Shown: positions 35,114 to 45,378, counted from the first letter of the stretch. The stretch is DNA of 53,805 nt from Komarekiella atlantica HA4396-MV6 (GCA_019359395.1 JAHHHK010000044.1:1-53805); one strand, 5' to 3'. Made by a program: numbers and translations. Notes: generated by a model from the sequence alone, not told the origin.

Positions 35114-35522
35114 TTGAGCCGAGATATGTGTAAAAACCTGCAAGATGGTCTGGAAGCTCCTACTGTATATAGGTTTCAAAAATTTTCAAGTAAAATTGAC
35201 ACTTTGGTACAAATCTTGGGTGTTTATCGCTACAAAAACCAAAGTATCTATTAACTTTATTTACAAGTTTTACAGCTTGGAGGATGAGCCTCTATTGCAG
35301 TGAATTGGCTGAAGCTCTTTTTAAGCAAGGTTTTTAACCCAAAGTTAAGCCTTCTACCACACAGTTTTATTAATTCTCTTTGGTAAGCGAAAAGCAATTA
35401 TTGACCCTCATACTGCAAGTATATGCGGCTCAAATCAGGCGGAACTATTAAAAACGGTAAAAGCTGTATGTAGCAAGCTTTTTCAGACCATCTTGCTCAA
35501 AATTACACATATCTCGGCTCAA
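35114..35522. mobile_element. MITE-like element with ~38-bp terminal inverted repeats
   Basis: The left end TTGAGCCGAGATATGTGTAA with CAAGATGGTCTG, and the right end, its inverse (CAGACCATCTTG ... TTACACATATCTCGGCTCAA), match over about 38 bases with a few differences. The 409-bp unit has no coding frame. It abuts the 3' end of the broken small gene at 35523 and probably truncated it. Non-autonomous; no transposase source in the window. Confidence 0.65.
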
Positions 35523-36475
35523 CCCCATCTACACAAGCAATACCCCACTGCGGAAACTTCGCCAATAGTTTCTTGATCACAATCTGCAAAGCGGGGTCAT
35601 CATTCCAACACTCTTGGAAGAAGTCGAACCTTGGATTTTCCCCAAGTATCCCTGCCATCTTCAGTTTCTCCATCCGCAGAGGTCGCGCCTTAGCCCTCTT
35701 TTGTCACTTTAGGCAGAGGAAAAATGAAAATCAAGGTTGAACAGGAATGTAAAAATTGGAGAAGTGAGATTATAAACAATCGATTGGAGTTTAGTAAAAC
35801 CACTCAACAATTGAGGAATAGGAAAAACTGTTAACCAAGGATATATTAAGTTAAACAAAGTAAAAGGTTGAATGATTAAGCGAAGATTGTTTAGAATGTT
35901 CTTCCAACCCTTTCCATCATCCCACCCCTGGTGTGAAGCAAATTTTGATTCTGGTTGTGGTAAAGATGAACGCAGAGTTTCTGAATGTAAGCTAACCATC
36001 AAGTAGCTACTACAAACAATCTCCCACCTTGATGAGCCTTTTTTCCTATCTCCAGTTTCGTCAATAATTAAAATGATTGGTCTACCTTTGATTACTTCTA
36101 AAATTAGTTCTAAACGTAAAGCTCTTAACTTTTCTATATCCCAAGGCGATTTAGTTAAAAAATGATGTAAGCCCTGCTGGTTATCCAACCCTACGATTTT
36201 TGCTATTTCTGGTAAGGTTTTCCGTTTTAATTCAGAAATACACCCCACATGTAGGTACTTAAATGCCTCAAAGCTCCTAACATCTGAAAACAGCTTTTTA
36301 TACCACTGACAATATTCGTCTACGAATTTGACTGTTGGCGCAGCTGGCCGAGACTCAAACATTATCCCTGTAATGCTTTCATCGTTTTTACCCAATTATT
36401 CTCTCATAATAGTCACAAAAGAGGGTTAGATCGTGCTGCGATGCCTTCAGCGGTAAACAACGCCTCACTATTTAC
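35523..36475 (-). pseudogene. Small conserved gene, copy 2, split by an IS701 element
   Basis: The parts 36426-36475 (start side) and 35523-35693 (end side) align with the intact gene at 39648-39911. Both carry GGTCGCGCCTTAG / GCGATGCCTTC-type sequence on the plus strand. Between them lies the IS701-family element at 35694-36425, flanked by TTAG on both sides. The 3' end is cut by the MITE-like element at 35114-35522. Confidence 0.75.
35694..36425 (-). mobile_element. 732-bp IS701-family element with internal deletion and TTAG target duplication
   Basis: The ends are CCCTCTTTTGTCACTTTAG and the near inverse ending CACAAAAGAGGG. TTAG occurs at 35690-35693 and 36426-36429, a 4-bp YTAR duplication typical of IS701. 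The transposase frame (35709-36395 minus; natural start probably 36362) reads N-terminus, first catalytic Asp segment RPIILIIDETGDRKKG, then jumps to RWEIVCSSYLMVSLHSE and the C-terminus. About 200 residues with the other catalytic acids are missing, so it is non-autonomous. Confidence 0.88.
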
Positions 36476-37109
36476 TGGGAGATCCAGCATTTGACGTTGC
36501 TGCATAGCTGGTCATTAGGTTTTTGTAGTCAGGAATAAACCCTGCTAAGAGAGTACCCAGTCCTTCAATATCGTTCCGCCAGTCACGGTGCAATTCACAC
36601 ACAACGCTAAACCAATTGACCAACTGAACTCCAGCACGAGACATTCGATCCCAAGCTGCATAGCGACAGGCTTCATCGAAGGTTCCACAGGCATCGGTGA
36701 CAACAAAAACGTCATAACCTGCCTCCAATGCCGAAAGCGCACAAAAAGTAACACATACATCGGTGACAATTCCGGCAATGATCAATTGCTTCTTGCTTGT
36801 TGCTTCTACCGCTTTCACAAAGTCCTCGTTGTCCCAAGCGTTGATCTGTCCAGGGCGGGGAATAAAGGGAGCATCTGGAAACTTCTCCTTCAGTTCAGGC
36901 ATGATGACTCCATTGGGGCCATCCTCAAAGCTAGTTGTCAAGACTGTGGGCAGGTTGAAAAACTGGGCTGCACTTGCCAGCGCTAGCACATTATTTTTGA
37001 AGTCAGCAGCACCAAAATCACGCACGAGTGAGAACAGTCCAGTTTGGTGATCTACCAGCAGAACCGCAGCATTATCCTTGTCTAGACGGTTGTACTTGAA
37101 TGTAGACAT
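36468..37109 (-). CDS. Isochorismatase-family hydrolase (YcaC-like)
   Basis: The 213-residue protein has LLVDHQTGL (Asp20) and GIVTDVCV (Cys119), the catalytic Asp and nucleophilic Cys of cysteine hydrolases related to isochorismatase. RPGQINAWDNEDF and the overall length match the YcaC branch, whose substrates are poorly defined amides. It is cytosolic, with no signal peptide. It overlaps a few bases of the broken small gene copy downstream. Confidence 0.88.
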   Translation of the reverse strand: MSTFKYNRLDKDNAAVLLVDHQTGLFSLVRDFGAADFKNNVLALASAAQFFNLPTVLTTSFEDGPNGVIMPELKEKFPDAPFIPRPGQINAWDNEDFVKAVEATSKKQLIIAGIVTDVCVTFCALSALEAGYDVFVVTDACGTFDEACRYAAWDRMSRAGVQLVNWFSVVCELHRDWRNDIEGLGTLLAGFIPDYKNLMTSYAATSNAGSPSK

Positions 37110-37130
37110 GGGGTATTTCTCCTATTTGAG

Positions 37131-37301
37131 TTATTGGGAATGAGGAATTGCAGAATGTGTAACAGGTGTACCATTTAAAGTCATCACAGGATCGCGATCG
37201 CAAAGGCTAATATCAGCTTTCCAACGAGAGGGGATAGGAGCAATGAAAGTGACTTTAAATTTGCCCCAATCATAGTAGGTTTCCCGTCTGCCCCTTCTCT
37301 A
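37131..37301 (-). pseudogene. C-terminal fragment of an unrecognised protein
   Basis: A minus-strand frame open after a TAG reads RETYYDWGKFKVTFIAPIPS, then WKADISLCDRDPVMTLNGTP and a stop at 37131-37133. The composition looks like real protein, but no start or family is visible. It occupies most of the gap between the carotenoid oxygenase and the hydrolase. Confidence 0.35.
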
Positions 37302-37342
37302 TAGGTATCGCAACGCACGTGCTCAACAAGAGTGCCACTCGG

Positions 37343-38731
37343 TTAAAACCCTTGTAACTGTTTGTCAGTAATCCAAGAAGCATGAAATCCATAGGGTACA
37401 CGTTGTGGAATTAGCACCCGCGCTACAGGTTCAGCAGTAACATCTTGAGCATTCACTACCAACAATTCTGAAGTGTTTGCCGTCTCATCATGAACAAAAG
37501 TCATCAGCCAACCATCATCTTCATCTGTTGCGTTAGGACGTGGTACAAATACAGATTCACCACCATAACACCCTTGTCCAAATTCATGGACTTGAGATTT
37601 TTTATTGCTAAAGTCGTATTTAATGATACCCGCAAATAAAGGTACGGGAGTATCCGCGCTTTTATTAACGTAGCCATAGCGAGTTTGCCGCCCCAACAAT
37701 TTTTCATTCACGCGAGGAAATTCCCCAGCCATATCATCTAACCTTGACTCAGACACAGCGCCAGTAGTCAGGTTAAACCGCCATTGATGCAGCCGCGGAA
37801 TATTTGCATCTGGATCTTTGATAGCATTAAAATCCAATACAGAAGTAGAACTCATACGACAAGCAATCAGCACCACTTCATCACCTTGTTCATAGGCGTT
37901 CAGGGTATGAAAAATATAGCAAGGCGGACTTTCAAACCAGCGAATATTACTGTTATCCCCATGACGTAGAAGAATCCCAAAACGACTTGGGCGATCGCTT
38001 TCAAACATGATCATTGCTTTTCCTTGCTGCATCCGTTCTGGACGGAAAGTCAGGGGTAAGTCCATGAAAATTGTATAGTTTTCTGTGATGGCAAAATCGT
38101 GCATCATCACAGGTGTGGAAATTTCAATCGGTATTGTCCATAACAACTCACCTGCTGCGGAAACTATGCCGTATTGCAGATATGGTAGTACAAGTGAATA
38201 ACCAAAGAATACCATTTCACCCGTGATTGGATCTACTTTCGGATGGGCAGTAAAACCAGAGATTAGTTTGCCATTATAAGTGTACTCACCAATTGTCTTT
38301 AACTCAGGAAGTTGAATTGCATGAGGCGCACCACCTTCCCACAATGCCAAGAGCTGACCATCATGCCACACTAAGGCTGTATTAGCGGTATTTCCAGATA
38401 TGCCAAGATGATTTTGCTGTGGCGGTTCTAACAACCCAGTTAAAATCGCCTTCTCTGCTTCATGTTCAGCAAGCCATTTCTGCGTCTGCACATAGCGGTT
38501 CCGATAGGTAGCTTTACCGTTGTTAATCCTCACACCATGCAGCATCCCATCCCCATCAAACCAGTGATACTGACCGATAGGCGACCATTGAGGATTAGGG
38601 CCATTCCTCACAAACATCCCTGACAGTTCAGGCGGAAGTTCCCCAATTACTTGCAGAGTTTCGGCAGTCATTTCTTCATGAACTGGAGCAAAATTGCCAT
38701 CAAGGTATGGGTTGACAGATGTGTTTACCAT
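37343..38731 (-). CDS. Carotenoid cleavage oxygenase (RPE65/CCD family)
   Basis: The 462-residue protein is a full-length carotenoid oxygenase. The four iron-binding histidines are probably His163 (GFTAHPKVD), His211 (MMHDFAI), His275 (YIFHTLNAY) and His450 (YGFHASW). The N-terminal FVRNGPNPQW motif is also present. The family cleaves carotenoid or apocarotenoid double bonds with O2. Length and wording are closest to cyanobacterial 9,10(9',10')-cleaving enzymes, but regioselectivity cannot be read here. The ATG at 38729-38731 gives the normal family start; an upstream frame adds 22 atypical residues. Confidence 0.88.
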   Translation of the reverse strand: MVNTSVNPYLDGNFAPVHEEMTAETLQVIGELPPELSGMFVRNGPNPQWSPIGQYHWFDGDGMLHGVRINNGKATYRNRYVQTQKWLAEHEAEKAILTGLLEPPQQNHLGISGNTANTALVWHDGQLLALWEGGAPHAIQLPELKTIGEYTYNGKLISGFTAHPKVDPITGEMVFFGYSLVLPYLQYGIVSAAGELLWTIPIEISTPVMMHDFAITENYTIFMDLPLTFRPERMQQGKAMIMFESDRPSRFGILLRHGDNSNIRWFESPPCYIFHTLNAYEQGDEVVLIACRMSSTSVLDFNAIKDPDANIPRLHQWRFNLTTGAVSESRLDDMAGEFPRVNEKLLGRQTRYGYVNKSADTPVPLFAGIIKYDFSNKKSQVHEFGQGCYGGESVFVPRPNATDEDDGWLMTFVHDETANTSELLVVNAQDVTAEPVARVLIPQRVPYGFHASWITDKQLQGF

Positions 38732-38878
38732 TTTGTTTTGGAGCAAACTCTGTGAATTTGCAGGATTATCTCTCTTTACATACCTTAACCGAAACAAGAG
38801 TATGAATATGTAGAGCGCTTCGTAGAGTTATTATCTCTGACAACGACAATTTAAAAACCACTTTTCCACTCCACCAAC

Positions 38879-39067
38879 TCGCTACTCCTCCCAATTCACC
38901 AGCACCCCATCCACACACGCAACCCCCCACTGTGGAAACTTCGCTCTTCTATTTCCTGATGGCTATCACCAGCGCCGGATCATCATTCCAGCGCTCAAGC
39001 AAGAAGTTGAAATCTGAATTCTGCTTTGAATTTACTGCTCAATTCAGTTTCTCTTTTCTTGCAGGTC
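38879..39067 (-). pseudogene. Small conserved gene, copy 3, degenerate
   Basis: The plus strand CTACTCCTCCCAATTCACCA followed by CACCCCATCC and CCCCCCACTGTGGAAACTTC matches the 3' part of the intact gene at 39648-39911 and then decays. Frameshifts prevent translation. It lies just beyond the stop of the DUF1772 gene, and the intact copy lies on the other side, so the two copies flank that gene as direct repeats. Confidence 0.65.
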
Positions 39068-39083
39068 GCTACCTTAAAAAAGG

Positions 39084-39548
39084 TTACGAATAATTTCTAA
39101 ATCCTAACAATAACAGAACAAATGCCGAAATTAAAAGTACTACTCTAATCCAATTGTAAAAGTCCCATTTCTGTCTTGTTTGCTGCCAATCAAAGGGTAA
39201 ATTTTTTAGATCCCATTTCTGAACTTGATTATTCAATGGTACTGGAAAAATTAGGCTATATGGGATAACAATAATCCAAATTAAAGCAGCAGCACACAAC
39301 CAAGGAAATGCTGGTTTAGCACCAAACCAAGCTATCACGCAGACAAAAATATGCAAACCTGAGGTAATTCCCATCCAGATTGGCATAACTCTACCGTACA
39401 ATCGTGCAAAAGACTGTATTGCACTTAAATGAAAAAGATGATTATCACGCGACAATGACGGATGTATAAAGGCGGCGACTGCAAATTCGTTTCCGGTCAG
39501 CAAAGCGGTGTTTACAACTAGAGCTAACAGTATCGCAATCATTCTCAA
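39084..39548 (-). CDS. DUF1772-family membrane protein
   Basis: The 154-residue protein has four hydrophobic segments (about 3-22, 55-75, 80-102, 133-150) and the EFAVAAFIHP and arginine/tryptophan pattern of DUF1772 (anthrone oxygenase-like) proteins. It is probably an inner-membrane protein; enzymatic activity in bacteria is not established. It is flanked by two copies of the small gene family. Confidence 0.75.
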   Translation of the reverse strand: MRMIAILLALVVNTALLTGNEFAVAAFIHPSLSRDNHLFHLSAIQSFARLYGRVMPIWMGITSGLHIFVCVIAWFGAKPAFPWLCAAALIWIIVIPYSLIFPVPLNNQVQKWDLKNLPFDWQQTRQKWDFYNWIRVVLLISAFVLLLLGFRNYS

Positions 39549-39647
39549 TTTTCCAACGTTCTTGTTGCAGTTTAATTCATTTTTAAATAAAACTATTCAA
39601 GCTCCCGAAATCCCTTATTAGTAAACTTCATCAACTAAAAGCGCTCG

Positions 39648-39911
39648 CTACTCCTCCCAATTCACCAACACCCCATCCATGCACACAATCCCCCACTGTC
39701 CAAACTTCGCCACCAATTTCTTGATGACAATTTGCAACGCTGGATCAGCTTTCCAACAGTCCTGCAAGAAATCAAATCCTGGATTCTCCTTCAATACCTC
39801 CGCCAGTTTAAGTTTCTCCATCCGCAGAGGTCGCGCCTTAGACCGTGCCGCGATGCCTTCGGCGGTAAACAACGCCTCACCTTCGGGCCTATACACCACC
39901 TCTTTTGACAT
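39648..39911 (-). CDS. Small conserved protein of unknown function, copy 1 (intact)
   Basis: The 87-residue soluble protein starts MSKEVVYRPEGEALFTAEGI and ends GIVCMDGVLVNWEE. I recognise no named family, but three copies within 4.5 kb (this one, 35523-36475, 38879-39067) show it is a real gene with a tendency to duplicate. The start at the ATG 39909-39911 is preferred over the GTG nine bases upstream. Confidence 0.7.
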   Translation of the reverse strand: MSKEVVYRPEGEALFTAEGIAARSKARPLRMEKLKLAEVLKENPGFDFLQDCWKADPALQIVIKKLVAKFGQWGIVCMDGVLVNWEE

Positions 39912-40117
39912 CGCGATCACAATCCGCTGTTTCCTTATTCTCTCAATGGGAGCGTTTGCAGTAGACTTGGCCTGTTGTGTCTCTGGTTTTCTCCCTTCTT
40001 TGCAAGCCGCGATGGATGAGACAATACTACTACTACTAACGAGAAAAAATAGCTCTCATCACCAGAACAAAGATGTTTGAAAGTTAGCATTTGAGTAAAA
40101 AAATTTTCCGGCGTTGT

Positions 40118-41419
40118 ATGAAAACAAATGTAGTAGAAGCAGATTCACTCAAGCGAGTGTTTGGATTGCCAACTCTAGTGATTTACGGAGTAGGTGACAT
40201 TTTGGGTGCAGGAATTTATGCGGTAATCGGAAAAATTGCCGGACTTTCCGGCACTTTGGTTTGGGCTTCATTTTTGACAGCTATGATTGTGGCGGCATTT
40301 ACGGCTTTAAGTTACGCCGAACTGGGCAGTCGATTTCCACAAAGCGGTGGAGTAGCCTACTTTGTCCACAAGGCATTTCGCACCGACTGGCTCTCAATAT
40401 TGGTCGGCTGGTTAATGTTTTGTACATGCTTAGTTTCGATGGCGACGCTCTCGAAAGCATTTGCTGGCTATTTCAACGCTTTTGTACCAGCAATTCCAGC
40501 TTGGCTAATTATCCTGGTGCTTTTTTCAGTACTGGCTTTTGTCAATTTCAGAGGCATGAAGGAGTCCTCGGCTCTCAATATTTTTTGCACATCTATCGAG
40601 GTTTGCGGTCTTTTGATTGTGATTTTGGTTTCAACCTTGTTTTTGAGCGGAGGTGGTGCGGCTAATCCTGCTGCTGCCGCTAATGAGCCAGCCATAGGTT
40701 GGAACGCAGTAGTTCAGGGAGCGGCACTGGCTTTCTATGCCTTTATCGGATTTGAAGATATTGTTAATGTCGCGGAGGAAGTTAAAAATCCCGAACGTAA
40801 CGTACCAAGGGCAATTTTACTGTCCTTGGCGATCGCCGGCGCAGTCTACATACTCGTTTCCTGGCTTGCTATTGGGGTACTCAATCCCTCCGAGCTTGCT
40901 GCTTCAAATGCTCCGTTACTCGATGTAGTTCGTCGAGCGCAGCCCAATTTCCCCCAGGTCATTTTTACAATTATTGCTCTATTTGCCGTACTCAATACGG
41001 CACTGTTAAATTTTGTCACGGCATCGCGGCTGTTGTTTGGAATGTCGCGTGAAGGACTGCTAAGTGCTTGGTTAGGGAAATTACATCGACGCAGAGCCAC
41101 GCCTTATCGAACGACGCTGGTCATTTTACCAATTGCAATTTTTTTGGCGCTTTCTGGAACGCTGCAATTTTTAGCAGGAACCACCGCCACCTTAATTCTG
41201 GCAATGTTTTGCCTTGTCAACCTCTCGTTGCTACTCATCAAACGCCGAGAAGTTGAAACTAACGGGTTTCATGTTCCCTATATAGTTCCGGCGATCGCGT
41301 TACTGCTCAATCTCGTTTTGTTTGCTTTTGCTTCTGGAGCAAGTCATATTTTAGCACTTGTGTTTGTAGGAATTGGAATGCTTTTAATTCTAATCCAAAA
41401 GGCTTTTAGAAGAGAGTGA
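40118..41419 (+). CDS. APC-superfamily amino acid permease
   Basis: The ATG at 40118 gives a 433-residue protein with about 12 transmembrane helices. GVGDILGAGIYAVIGKIAG in helix 1 is the substrate-binding glycine motif of APC transporters. GFEDIVNVAEEVKNPERNVP after helix 6 is also typical. It imports or exchanges amino acids or amines; the substrate is unknown. A TTG at 40091 would add nine residues. Confidence 0.9.
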   Translation: MKTNVVEADSLKRVFGLPTLVIYGVGDILGAGIYAVIGKIAGLSGTLVWASFLTAMIVAAFTALSYAELGSRFPQSGGVAYFVHKAFRTDWLSILVGWLMFCTCLVSMATLSKAFAGYFNAFVPAIPAWLIILVLFSVLAFVNFRGMKESSALNIFCTSIEVCGLLIVILVSTLFLSGGGAANPAAAANEPAIGWNAVVQGAALAFYAFIGFEDIVNVAEEVKNPERNVPRAILLSLAIAGAVYILVSWLAIGVLNPSELAASNAPLLDVVRRAQPNFPQVIFTIIALFAVLNTALLNFVTASRLLFGMSREGLLSAWLGKLHRRRATPYRTTLVILPIAIFLALSGTLQFLAGTTATLILAMFCLVNLSLLLIKRREVETNGFHVPYIVPAIALLLNLVLFAFASGASHILALVFVGIGMLLILIQKAFRRE

Positions 41420-41673
41420 TGTTGGGTAGGGTCTGCTTTTCCTTCAATGGACAGACAATGTTTGTCAACCTACAGAGTCCAGGAATAACCTTGGCGATTT
41501 AGAAGCTTTAATAATTCTACGTCCTGTTTTAGCTCAGTCCGGGTAAAGAATGATTGCCCTGGTTGAACTCCTAACGTACCTCTAATCAATAACGTGACCC
41601 TTTCCAATCATTTACCAGGAATTTTGTGTCAACAACCGCGTCAATAACGTTGAGTGCTAGCAATCATCTAAGT

Positions 41674-41790
41674 TCAAGCGAGGGTTTGTGAACAGTAAGC
41701 TAATCCTTTAATGAACTGTTGCCGGAATGTTTCTATCTCCTCAATTTTTGGCTGACCATGAGAAACTACAGCAATCTGATAGCCAATTTG
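41674..41790 (-). pseudogene. Unidentified coding fragment
   Basis: A minus-strand frame reads GQIGYQIAVVSHGQPKIEEI, then ETFRQQFIKGLAYCSQTLA and a stop. It is protein-like but lacks a start, and I cannot name it. The rest of 41420-41673 shows nothing recognisable. Confidence 0.3.
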
Positions 41791-42148
41791 TCCTGTTCGC
41801 TCTCACTGTACCCGCGCACAAACCAAGCCACGTAGCTTGACTTTACAGGGGCAATCTGATCATGAAGTCCTCCAAAAAGCAAGAGAGCGACAAAAAACTG
41901 AACAGTTTCAACAACAGTATGCACTGCGCTCAGGCATTGAAGGAACTATTTCTCAAGGAATCCGCGCCTTTGAAATGCGCGATTGCCGTTATATTGGGCT
42001 AGCTAAAACTCATCTACAGCATATTCTGACTGCTGCCGCAATCAATCTCAGTCGAGTTTTCGCGTGGTTGGAGCATATCCCAAGAGCTAAAACTCGCTCC
42101 TCACACTTTGCAAGGCTGGCAGACTTTACTTTACTGTGTGCTAGATAA
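41786..42148 (+). mobile_element. IS1182-family transposase C-terminal fragment
   Basis: From about 41789 the frame reads CPVRSHCTRAQTKPRSLTLQ, then RERQKTEQFQQQYALRSGIE, GTISQGIRAFEMRDCRYIGL and AKTHLQHILTAAAINLSRVF. This is the Cys-rich segment and final catalytic-Glu region of IS1182 transposases. The N-terminal two thirds are missing. Confidence 0.85.
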
Positions 42149-42196
42149 TACTTGTTTAGACTGTTGCTAAAACATCAATAAAATTTAAGTCTGATT

Positions 42197-42512
42197 CCGT
42201 GTATTACATGGAAAAGCATCGTCGTTTCTAGTTAAACTTACGATGTAATACACGGTAAAGTTGATGTTAAAACGGGATATTCAGGGAAAGTTTGCGCTCA
42301 AGAATGATGATTACCGTGAAGTACGTTCTTTGCGACTGACTGATTATACCTGGAAGAGCTTAGGGATAGCCTCTGAGTGTTTGGGTTTAACCCGTGCTGA
42401 CTATTTAGAATACATTGTTAGGCATAAAACCACCCCTTGTATTACACGGGAAGGCTCAGAATTTTTAGCTCCCCATCAAGGGGAAAACGAACATCAACCA
42501 AGTATTACACGG
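42197..42512. repeat. Four 15-bp palindromes, consensus CCRTGTAWTACAYGG
   Basis: The sites are CCGTGTATTACATGG (42197-42211), CGATGTAATACACGG (42241-42255), CCTTGTATTACACGG (42435-42449) and CCAAGTATTACACGG (42498-42512). The first two lie upstream of the start at 42264, the second only eight bases before it; the other two are inside the coding region. Such a family of sites is expected for an autoregulating DNA-binding protein or iteron-like binding. Confidence 0.7.
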
Positions 42513-42704
42513 CAGAGTGGATTTCCTTTAACATCTAATACGGAGAGCGAAAGACAGTCTGTTGCGTTGCCAACGATAACAGAACTTGAAATTTTACGTG
42601 ACCGTGTTTTATCCCAACTGAAGTTAGGTAAGCAAGCTACTGGGTATAAAACTGCTCAGAAGGTTCTCAATCAGTTCATTACTGAACTAATCGGTTCAGT
42701 TTAG
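42264..42704 (+). CDS. Probable small DNA-binding protein, autoregulation candidate
   Basis: The 146-residue product has an N-terminal segment REVRSLRLTDYTWKSLG followed by LGLTRADYLEYIVR, which resembles ribbon-helix-helix or related cyanobacterial DNA-binding proteins (strand, helix, TRADY turn, helix). A polar middle contains PCITREG and PSITRQSG, encoded by two copies of the palindrome. The C-terminal part is helical (EILRDRVLSQLKLGKQ). The start at ATG 42264 places a palindrome over the leader, suggesting autorepression. The family is not certain. Confidence 0.65.
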   Translation: MLKRDIQGKFALKNDDYREVRSLRLTDYTWKSLGIASECLGLTRADYLEYIVRHKTTPCITREGSEFLAPHQGENEHQPSITRQSGFPLTSNTESERQSVALPTITELEILRDRVLSQLKLGKQATGYKTAQKVLNQFITELIGSV

Positions 42705-42781
42705 CTGTTTGGGGAATTCGCCAACGGTATCCCACCGTAGGTGATCGCTCCCTACTTAAGAAACATCCCTGTGAAGCTTTA

Positions 42782-42796
42782 TAATAATGATTATCA
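42782..42796. promoter_or_regulatory. Zur-like box before hemB
   Basis: TAATAATGATTATCA matches a TGATAATNATTATCA-type Zur palindrome except at one position and lies 16 bases before the ATG of the hemB paralog. Zinc-loaded Zur would block transcription here. Confidence 0.8.
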
Positions 42797-42802
42797 TTTT
42801 AA

Positions 42803-43840
<1,038 letters not shown>

Positions 43841-43923
43841 TCGGGGACTGGGAAAGATTTTACCCAATACCCCATGCCCTATTTTCAGAATCACCTTGCT
43901 GGAGTGATCTTCTCCATATAGAA

Positions 43924-43938
43924 TGATAACTATTATCA
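43924..43938. promoter_or_regulatory. Zur-like box before the FAD-binding gene
   Basis: TGATAACTATTATCA is an almost perfect palindrome of the Zur type, 25 bases upstream of the ATG at 43964. It follows a repeat of the form ACCCAATACCCCATGCCC (43862-43880). Confidence 0.85.
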
Positions 43939-43963
43939 TAAAAGCCAGATTGTCTCTCCAGCA

Positions 43964-45214
43964 ATGCAATTTACGACCACTGTTCCCGAAACAATTGACC
44001 TGGCTATTGTTGGTGCGGGGCCTCATGCTCTGACCTTAATTACCCATCTGCTGCAAAAACGACAGTCTATCAGGGGGAAATTCTCGGTATTTGACCCCAG
44101 TGGCAGGTGGATGAGTCGCTGGCAACAACAATTTGCGGCTTTGGAAATTCCGCATTTGCGTTCTCCCGCAGTGCATCATCCTGACCCTAATCCTTTCGCT
44201 TTACGGAAATTTGCCGAATCTCGTCCTCATGAGTTATTTCCTCCCTATGATTTACCAGGAACGCGACTATTTGCGGATTTTTGTCAAGATGTGATTCGAG
44301 TTCGGCAGTTGCAAGACCAAATTATCCCCTTGGCAGTCAAGAGTATTGAACCCTTACCTCATCACTTGCGTCCTCGTTTCCGCCTCTGCTTGCAAGACGA
44401 ACAAGTGGTAATTGCGCGGCGAGTAGTGTTGGCAACTGGTAACGCTCAAATTCAAATACCTGATTGGGTAAACCAGATACAAACAGCCTACCCACAAGAT
44501 AGACTTTGCCACTCACAAACAATTGACTTACGAAAATTGCATCTAATAGGTAAGAGAGTATTAATTGTAGGTGGTGGCTTGACAAGTGGACATTTGGCAC
44601 TAGGTGCTATTGCTCGCGCTGCAAAGGTGCATTTGCTGATTCGGCGGCAATTAGTAGAAAAGTTGTTCGATGCGGAACCGGGTTGGTTGGGACCAAAGTA
44701 TCTAAAGGATTTTTTTGCTCAATCTGATTGGGAGCAACGGGTAATGATGATTCAGCAAGCTAGAAATGGTGGCTCGATGACACCAGCGATCGCTACCCAA
44801 CTACGGCAACAAGCACGCAATGGTAAAATCAGAATTGATGAAAACTGTCAAGTAGTCAAAGCTCAATGGTTGGGTGAAAATTGGCAGGTGGAATGTAGTG
44901 ACGGTAGTCAGCATGAGTGCGATTACATTTGGCTTTCCACTGGCACTAAATTCGATGTCACTACTGAACCCTTACTAAAAGACATTCTCGCCGCTTACCC
45001 CATTCCCATCGTTAAAGGTTTGCCAGTGTTAGATACTTGTCTACGTTGGCCTGGCTGCGAATTATTCATTATAGGTGGTTTAGCTGCCTTGCAAGTAGGG
45101 CCAACAGCACGGAATTTATCAGGTGCGAGAATGGCTTGTGAAAAAATCGTTCCAGCGATTGTCAAGCCCAGTGTAGCTCTTTCCCACACGTTCAGTGGAC
45201 TACAAGCAAGTTGA
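43964..45214 (+). CDS. FAD/NAD(P)-binding protein
   Basis: The 416-residue flavoprotein has an N-terminal FAD loop (LAIVGAGPHALTL), a central NAD(P) motif (VLIVGGGLTSGHLAL near 205-219) and a C-terminal WLSTGTKFD segment. The architecture recalls lysine/ornithine N-monooxygenase-type and flavin-containing proteins. The reaction is unknown; in zinc-stress clusters such proteins might make a metallophore or modify a ligand, but this is a guess. It has its own Zur-like box. Confidence 0.8.
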   Translation: MQFTTTVPETIDLAIVGAGPHALTLITHLLQKRQSIRGKFSVFDPSGRWMSRWQQQFAALEIPHLRSPAVHHPDPNPFALRKFAESRPHELFPPYDLPGTRLFADFCQDVIRVRQLQDQIIPLAVKSIEPLPHHLRPRFRLCLQDEQVVIARRVVLATGNAQIQIPDWVNQIQTAYPQDRLCHSQTIDLRKLHLIGKRVLIVGGGLTSGHLALGAIARAAKVHLLIRRQLVEKLFDAEPGWLGPKYLKDFFAQSDWEQRVMMIQQARNGGSMTPAIATQLRQQARNGKIRIDENCQVVKAQWLGENWQVECSDGSQHECDYIWLSTGTKFDVTTEPLLKDILAAYPIPIVKGLPVLDTCLRWPGCELFIIGGLAALQVGPTARNLSGARMACEKIVPAIVKPSVALSHTFSGLQAS

Positions 45215-45378
45215 CCAAAAACGGGCGTTGCTGAACTGAAGTATGAAATTGAAAAATTCGCTTTTTCTTTCCTCTTACTCTGGAGTCCCTCTGCGTGAAA
45301 TAAATTCATGCCCCTAATCAGCAACGCCCTATCTTTTCTCCATCCAGATTGCACCATCAAACTTTTTTTACGCTACTA

